A stretch of 64,000 bases of DNA from Boswellia sacra (GCA_013180625.2 SNVD02012239.1:434001-498000), one strand, 5' to 3'; counted from the stretch's first letter, positions 1-12,609 are shown. Translations and numbers: made by a program. The notes: a model not told the origin generated them from the sequence alone.

Positions 1-238
1 CAATCGAGAGACAGAGGCGTGAATCGAGAGGGAGAGAGGCGTGGTTAGGGCTTTATTTTTTTCCTTTTATGGTTGGTAATATGTGTCACACTAAAAAATT
101 GTGTCATGACACATATTATCCCCCGTTTTTTATGTATGACATATATGGGGTTTGACTGAATTTGAAATGTAATTAGGTGTCACTCTTCTAGAAACTGACA
201 TAAAAATTGTGACACAAAAGCTCTATTTTGTTGTAGTG
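1..238 (-). mobile_element. Terminus of a CACTA (EnSpm) DNA transposon
   Basis: Read on the minus strand, the segment begins at 238 with CACTACAACAAAA, the typical CACTA terminal inverted repeat. Behind it are several copies of a TGTCAC/GTGACA subterminal motif (around 85, 105, 178 and 212), as expected for transposase-binding repeats of this superfamily. The other end lies outside the window, so length and target duplication (AGG at 239-241 would be one copy) cannot be checked. No coding sequence is visible. Confidence 0.7.
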
Positions 239-2638
239 AGGACATAAAAACAAATAAAAAACAACACTCAAACTTGCTCTTAATTGCTCTCTGTCAATTT
301 GCGTTGAATGCTTTGAATGTCTTGAATCTCAACTCACACAACACACCACATAATCAGCATACCCCGTTATGTAGAAATAACTTTTATATATAGTGGTATA
401 CTTGCACGAAATCTCCTAGAACTCCTGTAAAAATTCTAATCAAAATCATATTAGGATTAGGAGAAATAAAATAGGAAGATATATAATTAAATTCCTAAAG
501 GAATTAGGACAAATAAATATTCTCTTATTCTAATTAGAATACAAGATACTATATCCTAATTTAAAGAGATAATTAATACAAATATAAACTTCCTATTTCA
601 ACTAGGATTCCAAATCCAAACTTATCCTAGTTTAATTAAAATTCTCCTAATACAAAACATCTATGTAAAATAAATGAGATTAGGAAAATATCCATATTTA
701 ATGTTTTTATCACATGATAACAAATCACTCATGTGCAATGCATATGCCACGTCTAGAACTAACAATTGGAAATGTGATGTCTTCGTAAGTTTTTACAATC
801 TTATGATTTGTAAACAAATTGATATGATTTTTATTGATAGATTGTAAATTAAAAAAAATAATAACATGGTATTATTTTATGTTTTATATTTTTGTAGATC
901 TTAAATTTGAGTTAAAGGATCTTATTTTATATTTTTGAAATTTAAGAGATGAAATTATATAATATAAATATTAGTGATGATATTGTCATTTCCCCTTAAA
1001 AGAAAGGGCTAGATGTTCTCCAGGAGGGAGGATACTAACAAGATTTTTTTACTTGACTCAATTTTTTGTTTCAATTTTTTTCAGATACAAAACTTAATAT
1101 TTTTCAATTTAATATCTTTATGGCTAAAAATAATGTATAAATATGTTAATGTTGTAATTATAATTTAAGTGTAAATTTTATTATATTAAAGGGTCACGGG
1201 TTTGTTGAAATGTTTATTGGCTGAAGGAGTTACTAGACCGACGAAAAAAAAAGCTTCTGTTGTGATGTAGAAATAATCAACTTCTTAAAAAAATTGTAAG
1301 ATATTTGGTAAATTAACTTTTAAAAACTATTTTAGTTTTAAAAAGCAGGATAGATATATTTGAGATATGTTTGGGATTGTTGTTGGTGTAGCTTTTATTA
1401 TGTTCAAATGATTAAAATAGATATGGTCATAATCCATTTACAATATTTAATTTTTTATATTTAAAATAATTCTTTTAATTATTTCAAGTAGTATTTATAT
1501 AAATTATTTTATAATAATATTTTATATACATAACAATAATAATTTATACTATTTAAAAATGTATACTTAATTTTTTAAATTTTTCTAAAAATATATGATT
1601 GTATAGTTTATATCAAAGTCTAAATTATTATTATTTTATTTAACATCAAAACAAAAATAATTTAAAATTAATATTATAATATCAAAAAATAGATATATTT
1701 ATTTATGAAATAATTTAAAATTTATACACATTTTATAAATTACATAACATGAATTTATATTGAATATATATTTTAATTATATATTAGAAATATTTATTCA
1801 TAAATACAATAATTAAAATATTTTAAATATTATATTCTTTAAACAATTATTCAATTAAATAAATTGTTATGAAAAATAAAAATAATTAAAAAATTGAAAA
1901 TTTTGCCAAAGGAGTTATGTCAAAACATGGCCTAAAAGCATAAAATATTTCTTTCTTTCTTTCTTTTCATAAAATAAAAATTGAATAAAAATTATTTACT
2001 TATGTATTTAACGTCAAAATATTTATTTATTTTCTTAAAATAAAAAATTATGAAAAAAATTGAATAAATGTTTATAATTTTTTTCTTTTTAATTAAGTAT
2101 AAATTGAAAAAATTTTAACAATAAAGATAATTTTGTATTTTTATTTTTATAGTAAAGATATTTTAGATTTTTATACTTCAAAAGTAAAGTAGAAATAAGT
2201 CTTTAAAAATAGTTAAACCCCAGCTTTTGTAGTCCTTTCCCTTTTGTAAAACAATTTTTTTTTTTTTTTAAACAGCTACGTTGCCCTGCGCTATTTATTA
2301 TTGCAGCAGAAAAAAGGTGTTTCTTTTCGCACCACAAGTAACCGCAAATTGACCCAATATTAGACTGACTACTGGTAATGGTAATAGACAAAAGCCCTGA
2401 AGTGAAGAAAAGCTTATATGTCAGTAATGTTCGCATAAATATAAATGGAGAGAAATGTTCTAAAACTAGAGCGCTGTCCCTAGCCACTGTAGAGGTAACT
2501 AAAGTGGGGCCGATAGATTATGGGAAAACTAAAAGAAGAAAAGAAGCGCGAGAAAGAAAAATGAGGAAGGAAAGAGGAAATGAAAAAAGGACGTGAGACA
2601 GAAATTGATAAATATCTAATAGTATTCACAACAAGCGT
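239..2638. other. AT-rich intergenic DNA, no gene seen
   Basis: Very AT-rich sequence. It has many short reiterations of a CCTAAT/ATTAGG motif at about 410-660 and a short CTTT microsatellite near 1970. Short open frames at 2203-2596 have low-complexity Lys/Arg/Glu composition and match no family I know. I see no supported gene. Confidence 0.6.
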
Positions 2639-2646
2639 CTCATATG

Positions 2647-3235
2647 CAGTGACAGAGCTAGAAACTTTTATGAGAGGGGGTAACATAATTAAATAAAAAT
2701 TTAATTGAAAATAATTATATAAATTCATAAATGTATTCAATAATTTATAATTATGTAATATATTTTTATTTAAAAAATGTGTTGTAAGATAGTATCATTA
2801 TGTTGCAGCTCATTATTTAATATTGGTTACCAATTATAATTTTTCATATATGTATGTTATAGCTAATCATTTAAAAATTTTTAATTGAAATATCAATTCT
2901 AAATCTAAAATTATAAATTGATAAGCACTATAGCTGATATCTTGTATCATCTTTTATTTATAATTAATAATATATTCAATAATTTTATAACTATATAATA
3001 TAGACTAATTTTAATAATGAACAAGAGAGGAATTAGTAATATGAGAGATAGAATAGATAAAGAACATAATATAATGAATTTAGATTCAAAGACTCACAAG
3101 AAAGGATATAATAATCATATAAATGATAGTTGGTTAATGGCTAAATAAAAAAAAAATTAATAAATAAAATTAGAAGTTTTTATGGGCCCAGCAGGGGCAA
3201 CTGCCCCTCCTGGGCCTTAGCTAGCTCCGTCGCTG
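2647..3235. mobile_element. Non-autonomous hAT element, 589 bp
   Basis: The ends form an inverted repeat, CAGTGACAGAGCTAG on the left and CAGCGACGGAGCTAG (reverse complement) on the right, with two mismatches. A perfect 8-bp target duplication CTCATATG lies at 2639-2646 and 3236-3243, diagnostic of hAT. The right subterminal region holds the palindrome GGGGCAACTGCCCC, also seen in similar form near the left end of the coding hAT at 55157. The interior is AT-rich and non-coding. Confidence 0.88.
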
Positions 3236-3243
3236 CTCATATG

Positions 3244-3729
3244 TGATTTTTTGAGTCTACGTTGACGTAAATTTACACATAGAAATTAATAGAAGCTAAT
3301 GTGAAACTTCCTGTGAACGCTTTTGATATTTCTCTCCATATTCCTCTGGTTTCTCAGACAGAAGAATTATGCAATCCGAATTTGCATGAAAGTCCATCTA
3401 ATAATCGTCGCTGCCTGCAAACTACTCGTTGCTGCTGTGTAAGCTTTTAATTATTTTTTATGTATCTACTTAATTAGATTAATTTCTTAATTGTAATATT
3501 TCTCCTTTCGTTTTTTATTTTAATTTTAAGATCTGATAACATTTGATTTTTGTTTGAGAGAAAAATAGTGAATTGCATATCGCAGCCATGTATGGATTCA
3601 GTGACTTGCATGAAATTTTGTTGAATATTGTTTTTGACTGCTGGAGAATCTCTCAAATCAGTACCGTCAACGAATTCCTCTCTGCTATATCCCTCACGGT
3701 ACATGCCCATTTTTGTTATTATTATTATT
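3244..3729. other. Possible 5' flank or leader of the TIR-NBS-LRR gene
   Basis: A short open frame at 3573-3720 (starting MHIAAMYGFSDLHEIL) ends at CTCACGGTACAT, which could be a splice donor, but I recognise no domain. The region precedes a copia insertion that separates it from the TIR exon. It may therefore be leader or promoter sequence of that gene. This is inference only. Confidence 0.25.
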
Positions 3730-4084
3730 TGTCAAGACAGCTAATTGATTTGCCACTGTTATTTCTTTTAGTTCTCTGTGTCTGGTTTTTTATCTTTTTC
3801 CCCTATTTAATTGTACAGAGGTAGTTAAGTCTATTAATGGACCATTAAGTTAGTTAATTATCTCTTAAAACTTAATTAATCAGCTGGTTTGTCCCTCTAC
3901 ACTTCTACCACCTTCTGGTGACTGCCATGTAATGCCTTTTGATGGCTAATGGTGTGAGACTCTTGATTGTTGACACCTATTACGGGTGAGTTGTAATTTA
4001 TTTATTTATTTTTTTGTATAAATATAGAAATCTACTCAGCTACTGGCATCAGCTGAGATCACTATTCATCTCTAAAATCTAAGT
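3730..4084 (+). repeat. 5' LTR of copia element 1
   Basis: Matches 10011-10346 along its length, including the segment beginning TTGATTTGCC and the end AAAATCTA. The two copies differ by many substitutions and several indels, so the insertion is old. It contains a likely TATA region GTATAAATATAG near 4016. Confidence 0.85.
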
Positions 4085-4162
4085 TGGTATCAGAGCCTCC
4101 TTAAGGTCAATGCCATGTTCTCTCGATCCACTCATGGCAGCCCGTCCAGCAAAGATTTTGGC

Positions 4163-5672
4163 TAGGGATGACAAAATAATCCGGCTGGAGCCGGTGGCCG
4201 GGGCAAAGATGCCGGGGTCGGAGACCCGGAATTGAACCTGGGGTACGTAATAAATTATAAAATTATATCAATTTAATCCATCAAATTTATATTCTTAAAT
4301 ATAACCCCTTAAACCCATAAACTATTTTACTAAAACAATTCATAAAAACCTAACAAGACAACACAATCCAAACCAAAGCCCAATTCAGCCCACTGCCCAC
4401 CTAAATTAGACATTTTTATACCTCATTTGTCATTTATATAAGGGATGATTCAGGGCCACCACCATCATCGACATCAACATCAACATCGACTTGTGATTAA
4501 TTTTCCTTGGCTACTTGTATTTGTTTTCGTGGTAAAGGGGTTGTACTTTGGAGATTATGTACCAAATGATGGATTTAGCTTGGTATTGTTATTTGCTTTA
4601 GAGGTCTACTTCATATTTTATTGGTGTTTTAATTATTTATACACTTCTTGTGTACCAACCGTGTTAGCTACTTAGCTTAAATATTCACTTGCCATTTGCT
4701 TCAACCTTCAAATACAAGGCCGTAATAGTTAAATATGATGTAAAAAGGCAAAAAAAAAAAAAACAAAGCTCAAACATACAACATGTTAAAACGCTCGACA
4801 AAACTCGACGCGCTCGATAGAACTCGACAACATAAATTGACAAAACTCCTGTCGGATACCTCCAACCGACTATACAACTTTGTCGGATGTCGGATTATTC
4901 GAGTGTCGGATTATGAATCCGACACTCGACACAAGCTTTCATCCGACATGTCAAGTGTCGGATACACATAAACCAACAAAACTCCTATCGGATACCTCCA
5001 ATCGACGATACGACTTTGTCGGATGTCAGATTATTCAAGTGTCGGATTCATAATCTGACACTCGACACAAGCTTTCATCTGACATGTCGAGTGTCGGATA
5101 CATATAAACTAACAAAACTCCTATCGGATGTCAGATTATTCGAGTGTCGAATGCATCATTCGACGCTCAATCAATCGGTTGTGAAACCGACACGACTCGA
5201 CATGTAAGTAAAATAAATTAAATGAGTTGTAATAGGAGAGACTCGAACCTGGTCCACCATGATGAAGCAATGTAAGGCAAAACACCGCTGGGTCGAAGGC
5301 CCGAAGCCACTTTGTGATTATAGCCTATAGGTACAATATATAAATAGATTACCTCTTTAAATAAATTCAATAAAGAAATGCAATACAAAGGATTTGAACT
5401 CGTTCCCTATAGCAAACTATGCATAATAAGACACCGCTGGGCTACAGCCCAGGTCACACCAAAATTTGCATGCTATATATATGTAAAATGGAGAGAAACG
5501 AATCAAAATTAAAAAAAAATTACACAACCCGAGTTTTAATCCCTAGTTATTGGAAAACCCAGACCCGCCCCGGGTACCCCAGCCCCAGCCCTGGCCCCAG
5601 AAAAAAAATTCTGGGGAATTTCCTGGGACCGGGTTTTGCAATTGATGGGGGCCCCGGATTTTGCCATCCCTA
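4163..5672. mobile_element. hAT-like element nested in copia gag, 1510 bp
   Basis: The ends are TAGGGATGACAAAAT on the left and the complement of TAGGGATGGCAAAAT on the right. An 8-bp target duplication ATTTTGGC lies at 4155-4162 and 5673-5680. Removing the element and one duplication copy joins the copia gag reading frame exactly (codons ending at 4162 continue at 5681). The interior holds a tandem repeat (4840-5170) and GC-rich subterminal segments near 4180-4240 and 5560-5660. No transposase is visible, so it is non-autonomous. Confidence 0.88.
4840..5170. repeat. Tandem repeat, period about 135 bp, 2.5 copies
   Basis: Units begin at about 4842, 4976 and 5113, each starting ACAAAACTCCTRTCGGAT. 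Within a unit, GTCGGATT and AATCCGAC-type segments face each other, giving local hairpins. It lies inside the nested hAT-like element. Confidence 0.75.
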
Positions 5673-6513
5673 ATTTTGGCTCATCTTTTGAATCAAACTC
5701 TGTGAATGGGAACTCACCTTTCGGGAACACTTTGAACCATACTTTTCCCATCAAGCTCAATGAGGACGATCTGAAAATATGGAAGGCAATGGTGCTTTCG
5801 ATTCTCAGAGGTTACAAACTAGAGGGCTTTGTTCTTGGAACCAAGAAATGCCCACCGGAGTTCATTCTAGCAACGACTGAAGAAAATGGAAGCAGCTCTT
5901 AGCTCCAATCCAACCTGGACTATGATGACTGGATCATGATAGAAAACCTGTTGATGGGTTAGATTCTTGGTTCTATCCCGAGTGAAGTAGGAGCTCAAGT
6001 AATGGCCAACCAACTTCTCATGATTTATGGAAAGCTATTGAAGGGTATATATTGTGGCATTAAAAATAAATCTAAGATCTGAAACCTGAGGTTTATCATC
6101 AAACCACCAAAAAAAAGTTCGATGAAAATGGGAGAATATCTTTCTACCATGAAGAAGATTGCTGACAATCTTGCTGTATCTGGGAGCCCAGTGGAAATGA
6201 ATGATTTGATTTCTTTTATCAAACTGGGCTTTAATGCTGACAACACTCCCATTGTAGTTCAAATTCAAGCCAAGGAAGTAATCTCATGGCAGGAACTCCA
6301 AGCCACTCTTCTAAAATTTGAGAAGAGGCTAGAGAGACTTAATAGTTTTACAAGTCTCAGTTTGAATCATGCCTCAACAAATATTGCTCTTGGAAAGCAA
6401 GAAACCATAATAGAGATTTCTTCAAGCATAGAAACAATAATAGAAATTCCAACCAGGGATTTGAAAAGGGGTCGAGTAGTTGCAGTCCAACCAGGGATTT
6501 GACGGGTTTGCTT

Positions 6514-6580
6514 GCCATTGTTGTTGTTTCTACTTCTATTTGTTGATTTGACAAATAGAAGTAGAAACAACAACAATGGC
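6514..6580. repeat. Perfect inverted repeat, 30-bp arms, 7-bp loop
   Basis: The arms at 6514-6543 and 6551-6580 are exact reverse complements around the spacer TGATTTG. They fall in the copia 1 gag, where the zinc knuckle would be expected. A direct repeat CCAACCAGGGATTTGA lies just upstream (6449 and 6488). Confidence 0.9.
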
Positions 6581-9500
6581 AGGCAAGGCTTCCCAAGACA
6601 AAATCAACCACAACAAGTTTTTTTGTGCTACTCTAGAAGTTGTTGGTGATGACTCTAGTGATGCCACCAACCATGTGACAGTTGATCCAAGTCTCCTCAA
6701 TGCCAAGACTGAATGCAATAGCAACAAAACTCTATCTGTAGGTGATGGTAATAAACTATGCATCTCTCATATTGGCCATTCTAAAATTCCTGTAAAAAAT
6801 GCCTTATTAAATTTGAAAGACATTCTTTATGCGCCTAAAATAACCAAAAATCTGTTAAGTGTGTCTAACCTAACCAAAGATAATAGAATTTAAATTGAAT
6901 TTCATTCTGATCTTTGCCTTGTGAAGGACAAACAAACCCACCAGGTTCTGCTATAGGGGAGAGTTAAAGAAGGGCTCTACAGATTTTATCCAAGCCATAA
7001 AGTTTCAACAAATTTCCTTTCCAATGTCTCTAGAAGAAATAAAAGTTCATCCAGTCCAGTAACCGCAATCTCCTGTGCTTTAAAGTCTAGTTTGTTACCT
7101 AAGAACTCTAGTAAATTTGATAATTTATAATCCTTCTAGTTTTGTTGTGTCAACCATGTCAGATGTGGATAAACTTACCATTTGGCATAGAATACTTGTT
7201 CACCCTTCTATGAAGGTCTTGAGTCAAATCTTGAAAACCTATAATGAATCTATTGATGACAATGAGAATTTCAATTTTATGATGCTTGTCAAATAGGGAA
7301 ATCTCACGCACTACCCTTCAAAAACTCAAACAAGAAAACAAAACATGCTCTGGAATTAATTCATACAAACCTATGGTGTCGAACCCCCATTTATCTAGTT
7401 TAGGCTACAAATATTGGATCCACTTCATTGATGATTATAGTAGATACATCTGAATTTATCCCCTCAAAAACAAATCTGAAGCCCTGACAACTTTCAAATA
7501 ATTCAAGACTTTAGTTAAGAAGAAATTTGAAAAGCCAATCAAAGGCATTTAATCAAATTGGGGAGGGGAATACAGAGTGTTTACTAAATTTCTCGATCAA
7601 AATGGAATTGAGTCTAGAATAGCTTGTCCCTACACTCATGAGCAACAAGGGAAAGCTGAAAGAAAACATAGGCATATTGTGGAAATGGGGTTGACCATGC
7701 TAGCTGAAGCTAATGTGCCATTAAAGTAGTGGTGGGAACCTTTCACACAACTGTATGGCTTATTAACAAACTTTCCATACCAATTCTTAATGGCATTTCT
7801 CCTTGGCAAAAACTCTACAACCAAATTCCTGATTATAATTCATTAAAGACATTTGGCTACTATTGTTTTCCTTGCCTTAGACCCTACCAAAGTCACAAAT
7901 TCTAGTTTCATACTACCTAATGTATCTTCTTAGGTTATAGTGATTTCCATAAGGGATACGAGTGCACATGAGTCCCACAAGGAGAATTTACCTCTCTAGG
8001 CATGTAGTTTTCAATGAATCAGAATTTCCATTTGAACAAGGATTGATGAAATTCAAAAACAATTTCCCTTTACAACCTACCATAATTGATTCATCTATTA
8101 GTCTTATTCCTATCCTAAGTAGATGGTCAAATCAAAATCAAAGTTCCAAAGAACCTGAAACTAGTGACTTCCAGGACAAGGGAATCCCTCAAAATTCACT
8201 ACTGTAACTAAGCCTAACCAAAACCTTCCCTAGGATGATTTGATTTCCTCTCCTTCCCAAGAGCCTACTCTAGCCAACTCTACAAATACACAACCAACTC
8301 CTCAGTTTAGTAAACCAATTGTGAGTGAAAACCAAAGTATGCCTATAAATCACCAAACAATTGCTCGTGTTATCCCTTTTCACCCAATGGTTACAAGGTC
8401 AAAGAGTGGTATTGTTGAACCAAAAGTTTACACCATTGACCAACAACAAGGAACTGATGGTGATAAAGTTGAACCTGTATCAGTTTCTAAAGCAATAAAG
8501 TTAGAGACCTAGAGAAAGGCCATGGATACAGAGTTTGAGGCTCTGATCAGAAATAAGACTTGGACTTTAGTCCCTTTTTCAGCTGCCTTTAATATGAAAG
8601 GCAACAAGTAGCTGTTCAAGCTTAAACTGAATAGTGATGGCAACATACATAAATACAAAGCCAGACTAGGAGCCAAAGACTTTCATCAAACACCAAGCAT
8701 AGATTACTCAGAAAACTATAGTCCTGTTATTAAACCTGAAGTAGTTAGAGTGATTTTGACTATGACAATTACAAGAAATTGGGAAGTGAGACAACTAGAA
8801 ATAAACAATGCCTTCCTAAATGGCAAGTTGGAGGAGTTAGTTTACATGACACAGTCTAAAGGATATGTTGATTTATCTAGGCCTACATATGTCTGTAAAC
8901 TCAATAAGGCATTGTATGGCCTCAAACAGGCCCCTAGAGCCTAGTTTGACAAACTGAAAAGCACTCGACTGGAGTAGAACTTTATCAATTCAAAATCAGA
9001 TGCCTCATTGTTTATATTCAAAGCTAATAGCACTCTGATTTTCATTTTAGTATATGTGGATGATATACTCATCATAGTTAATGATAATTCTATCATTCCA
9101 GGTCTAATCGCAAAACTAAACGATCTGTTTGCTCTCAAGGATATTGGAGAACTTCACTATTTCTGAAGGATTGAAGTAAGAAGAGATTCTCCAAGTATGT
9201 ACCTAAATTAGGCCAAGTATGTTTCATATTTGCTTAGAAAATTAAATCTAGAGCACTTAAAAATGTGCATTACTCCTGCTGCTACAAGTAAGCTAATTTA
9301 AGAATAAAAATGCAGAGAATTCTAAACCATTTGATGACCAAACTCTATACAAAAGTGTAGTAGGGGTTCTTCAATATCTTACATACACAAGGCCTGACAA
9401 CTCCTCCATTGTGCATAAGCTAAGCTAGTCTCTTCAAGCTCCAAAATAAATTCACTGGAAAGGAGTAAAGAGGGTACTTAGATATCCTAAGGACAACAAG

Positions 9501-10010
9501 TTTTTTTGTCTCCATATCATGCCTTGTGAGCACTTGAACATCACTGGCTTCTCTAATGCATATTGGGTCTGTAGTTTAGAGGATAGAAGATCCATTGGAG
9601 GCTACTGTGTTTCCTTAGGTGACTCACTGGTCTCTTGGCAATCCAAAAAATAACAAGTTGTCTCCCGATGAAGCACAGAATCTGAGTATCCAGCATTGGC
9701 TTTGCTCACTACTGAGATAGCTTGGATTCAATCACTCTTGTCTAAATTACACTATCAACCACCTTAGTGTCCTATAGCTTGGTGTGATAACACTAGTGCA
9801 AGTGCATTGGCCTCCAATCCAGTGCACCATGCCCGAACCAAGCATATTGAAATTGACATTCATTTCATTTGGGATAGAGTCTTGCAAAAACTTCTTGAAG
9901 TTAGATATGTACCCTCATGTGATCAGATTGCTGATTATCTCACAAAGCCTCAGTTCCAACTTTTTCGATCCAAACTTGGAGTCATTGACATGTCGTCCAG
10001 TTTAGGGGGA

Positions 10011-10346
10011 TGTTACGTCAACTTATTGATTTGCCCACTATTATTTCTTTTAGTTCTCAGTGTCCAGTTTTTTATCTCTTTTCTGTATTTAATTGTACAG
10101 AGGTAGTTAAGTCTATTAATAGACTGTTAAGTTAGTTAATTATCTCTTAAGCTTAATTAATCAGGTTTGTCCCTACACACTTCTACCACTTTCTCTTGAC
10201 CGCCATGTAATGCCTATTGGTGTGGGACTCCTGATTGTTGACACTTATTATGGGTAAGTTGTAATTTCACTTTTTTCGTATAAATATAGAAATCTACTCA
10301 ACTGCTGGAATGAGCGGAGATCACTATTCATCCCTAAAATCTATGT
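10011..10346 (+). repeat. 3' LTR of copia element 1
   Basis: Begins TGTTACGTCA directly after the purine tract AGGGGGA (to 10010) and ends at CTATGT before the possible target duplication TTATT. It is shorter than the 5' copy because of small deletions near 10200. Confidence 0.85.
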
Positions 10347-10485
10347 TTATTAACGGAGAGTTTCTTGGATTATGATTGTATATAGGGCTTTACCAAGAAA
10401 TTTTTGAGCAGCTCAAGCTATCATAAAATTAAGCCTGGAAGGTTATTAGTAACTAACGTTGCTGCTGTTGTTTTATTTGAAGAGT

Positions 10486-11060
10486 ATGATGATGGCTTCA
10501 TCGTCTTCTTATTCTTCTAGCATGATTCAACGTGTAAAGCATGAAGTTTTCATTTTAAAGGGAAAAAAGACCTGTGAAAACTTTGTTAGCCACCTCGACG
10601 TGGCTTTTTCTTGGAGGAAGATTAAAACTTTCATCGATGACAGACTTGTTAGAGGAAATGAGATTTCACCATCTCTGATGAATGCAATCAAGGAATCAAA
10701 GATTATGGTTAGCTTTTTCTCAGAAGACTATGAATCTTCCAAATGGTGTCTTCAAGAACCTGAAAGGATCATGGAATGCAAGAAAAAATACGGTCAAGTT
10801 GTGATACCTGTGTTCTAACATGTACATCCATCGCATGTGAGAAGCAAGAGGGAACATATAAGAAAGCATTTGCTGAGCATGAAAAAAGTTTTAATGGTAG
10901 GCTAGAACTGCTGCAGAGATGGAGGACCTCTTTGACAGCAGTAGCCAATCTATTTGGCTTTGATTCAAAGGTCAATGATAGGCTAGAGACGCTACAGAGA
11001 TGTAGGACTGCTTTGACAAAAGCAGCCAATCTATTTGGCTTTGATTCAAAGGTCATTAGG
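10486..11060 (+). pseudogene. TIR-domain exon of the TNL pseudogene
   Basis: After MMMASSSSYSSS comes a TIR domain with KIKTFIDDRLVRGNEISPSL, then AIKESKIMVSFFSEDYESSK, then CKKKYGQVVIPVF. The first TIR strand is altered (VFILKGKKTCENF, where families usually have VFLSFRG-D-TR). A TAA ends the frame at 10818. A one-base shift near 10850 moves the rest (KAFAEHEKSFNGRLELLQRW) to another frame. The exon ends at a GT donor at about 11060. ATG at 10486 is chosen because the Ser-rich leader follows it directly. Confidence 0.88.
10893..11054 (+). repeat. 81-bp in-frame tandem duplication in the TIR exon
   Basis: 10893-10973 and 10974-11054 are adjacent direct copies. Each encodes a variant of RLE-LQR-RT-LT-ANLFGFDSKV. 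About a dozen differences separate the copies, so the duplication is not recent. The length is a multiple of three and keeps the frame. Confidence 0.85.
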
Positions 11061-11278
11061 TAATTAAATACCTTTAATTCACTATTTTCTTCTTTTGGCG
11101 CATAAATTTACATCATTTTGTATTAATTCTTATAGAAAATTATATTAGCCATGTTGCTTAAAAATTTCCATTTGTTCAAGGTAGACGGTGGCCTATTGGA
11201 TTGGAACTGGTTGTCTTAGTTTCTTCTTGATTAACATTGTACTTACTATATCACTTCTTTTTCCTGGCAATTTTAGGC

Positions 11279-12320
11279 CTGAATCAGAATTGAAAGAATT
11301 GTCCAACATGTTATGAAGAAGTTGAAGAATATGACCCCTAATGATAGCCTAAACTTGGTTAGGGTAGAATCGAAGATCCAAAACATTAAATCATTATTAC
11401 GTATCGGATCAAATGGTGCATGCAAGGTAGGAATTTGGGGTGTTGTTGGTATAGGTAAGACAACTATTGCCCATGTTTTATGTAATGAAATCTCAAGTCA
11501 ATTTGCAGGCTCTTGCTTTGTCGAAAATGTTGGGAACGAACAGAGACAAGAGGAATTGTTTACATGAGACGTGAACTTCTTTCTACACTGATAGAAGATA
11601 GAGATGCTAAAATAAGACACAAATTTACGAAACAAAGGCTTGGTTGTAAGAAGGTTTTTCATTCTTTGTGATGATGTGACATGTTTAAAACAAATAGAAG
11701 AATTGATTGGAGATTTGGAGTGCTTGGGTTCAAGAAGTCAAGTCGTTCACAATAAGAAATAAGCAAGTATATATATGACGTCGAGAAATTATGTTTCATG
11801 ACGCTCTTCAATTCTTTGAACGATATGCGTTTCGACAAATTTTTTCTAATGAAGATTTTGTGAATATATGATACAAGATAATAGAATATGCTAGAGGTGT
11901 TCTTTTAGCTCTTAAAGTATTAGGCTTCTCTCTACTTGGAAAAACAAAACAAGATTGGGAAAGTCCACTGGATAAATTAAAAAAATCTTATGGAAATCCA
12001 AAATGTACTACAATTAAGTTATAATGGATTAGGTGATGAAGAGAAGGAGATATTCCTAGATATAGCATGTTTCTTTGTAGGGTGTGATAGATTTCATGCA
12101 AAAGAAATCCTGGATGCTAGTGACTTCTCTGCACAAATTGGAATAAGTAATCTTATTGATAAGGTTCTCACTAGCATTTAAAAAAAATATAATAAAAATG
12201 CATAATTTGATCCAAGAAATGGGTAAAGAAATTGTCCGAGAAGAATCTCCTAAAGATCCTGGCAAGCGTAGTCGGTTATGGTATCATGAAGATATTTATT
12301 TCGAATTTACAAAAAATATG
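11279..12320 (+). pseudogene. NB-ARC exon of the TNL pseudogene
   Basis: The P-loop GIWGVVGIGKTTIA is at about 11430-11472. Kinase-2 (ILCDDV) is near 11660 in a different frame, and an RNBS-B-like SRSQVV follows near 11730. A GLPL-like stretch ARGVLLALKVLG lies at 11891-11930, and MHNLIQEMG (the MHD position) is at 12198. At least four frameshifts or stops separate these motifs, so no nucleotide-binding protein could be made from it. The donor is at ATATGGTGAG (12321). Confidence 0.88.
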
Positions 12321-12609
12321 GTGAGACTCAAGTCACAATAAGATTATCATCATCATAACCATCATCATCATCGTCATCAATTTATAATGTTTATGTTTAT
12401 GTGTATCGTATTAGATTTTTAATGAACATTGATTGGGCTTTTTTTAAAAAAAAAAAAAGTTGAGAGATATAGTATTTGAAGTTTATTTGATAGATGTCTC
12501 ATATGTAAATAATATACAAAATTATTTGATAGGTTAATTGATTATCATTGTCTATTGTTTTAAACCTCTATATACGTGATGTAACTTACCAATTTTTCTG
12601 AATTATTAG

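Larger units (their letters stand above)
3730..10346 (+). mobile_element. Old, heavily mutated Ty1/copia retrotransposon
   Basis: The LTRs are at 3730-4084 and 10011-10346. A primer-binding site TGGTATCAGAGC (initiator Met tRNA type) follows the 5' LTR at 4085, and a purine tract AGGGGGA precedes the 3' LTR. TTATT occurs on both outer flanks (3725-3729 and 10347-10351) and may be the target duplication, although the left side is an ATT run. Relics in order are gag (from ATG 4115, continued at 5681-6510), GAG-pre-integrase near 7180, integrase end with QQGKAERKH near 7650, reverse transcriptase with KALYGLKQAPRA (8900-8940) and YVDD (near 9050), and RNase H with KHIEIDIHF (near 9845). Many stops and frameshifts make it inactive. 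Confidence 0.9.

Noticed and set aside
2378..2596. 72-codon Lys/Arg-rich frame
   Set aside because: Low complexity, no upstream or splice support, and an overlapping frame on the other strand.
5225..5460. tRNA-like B-box sequences (GGTTCGAGTC-type and similar) on the minus strand near 5228-5245 and 5390-5405
   Set aside because: No A box, acceptor stem or anticodon arm can be formed. They are common in plant repeat DNA.
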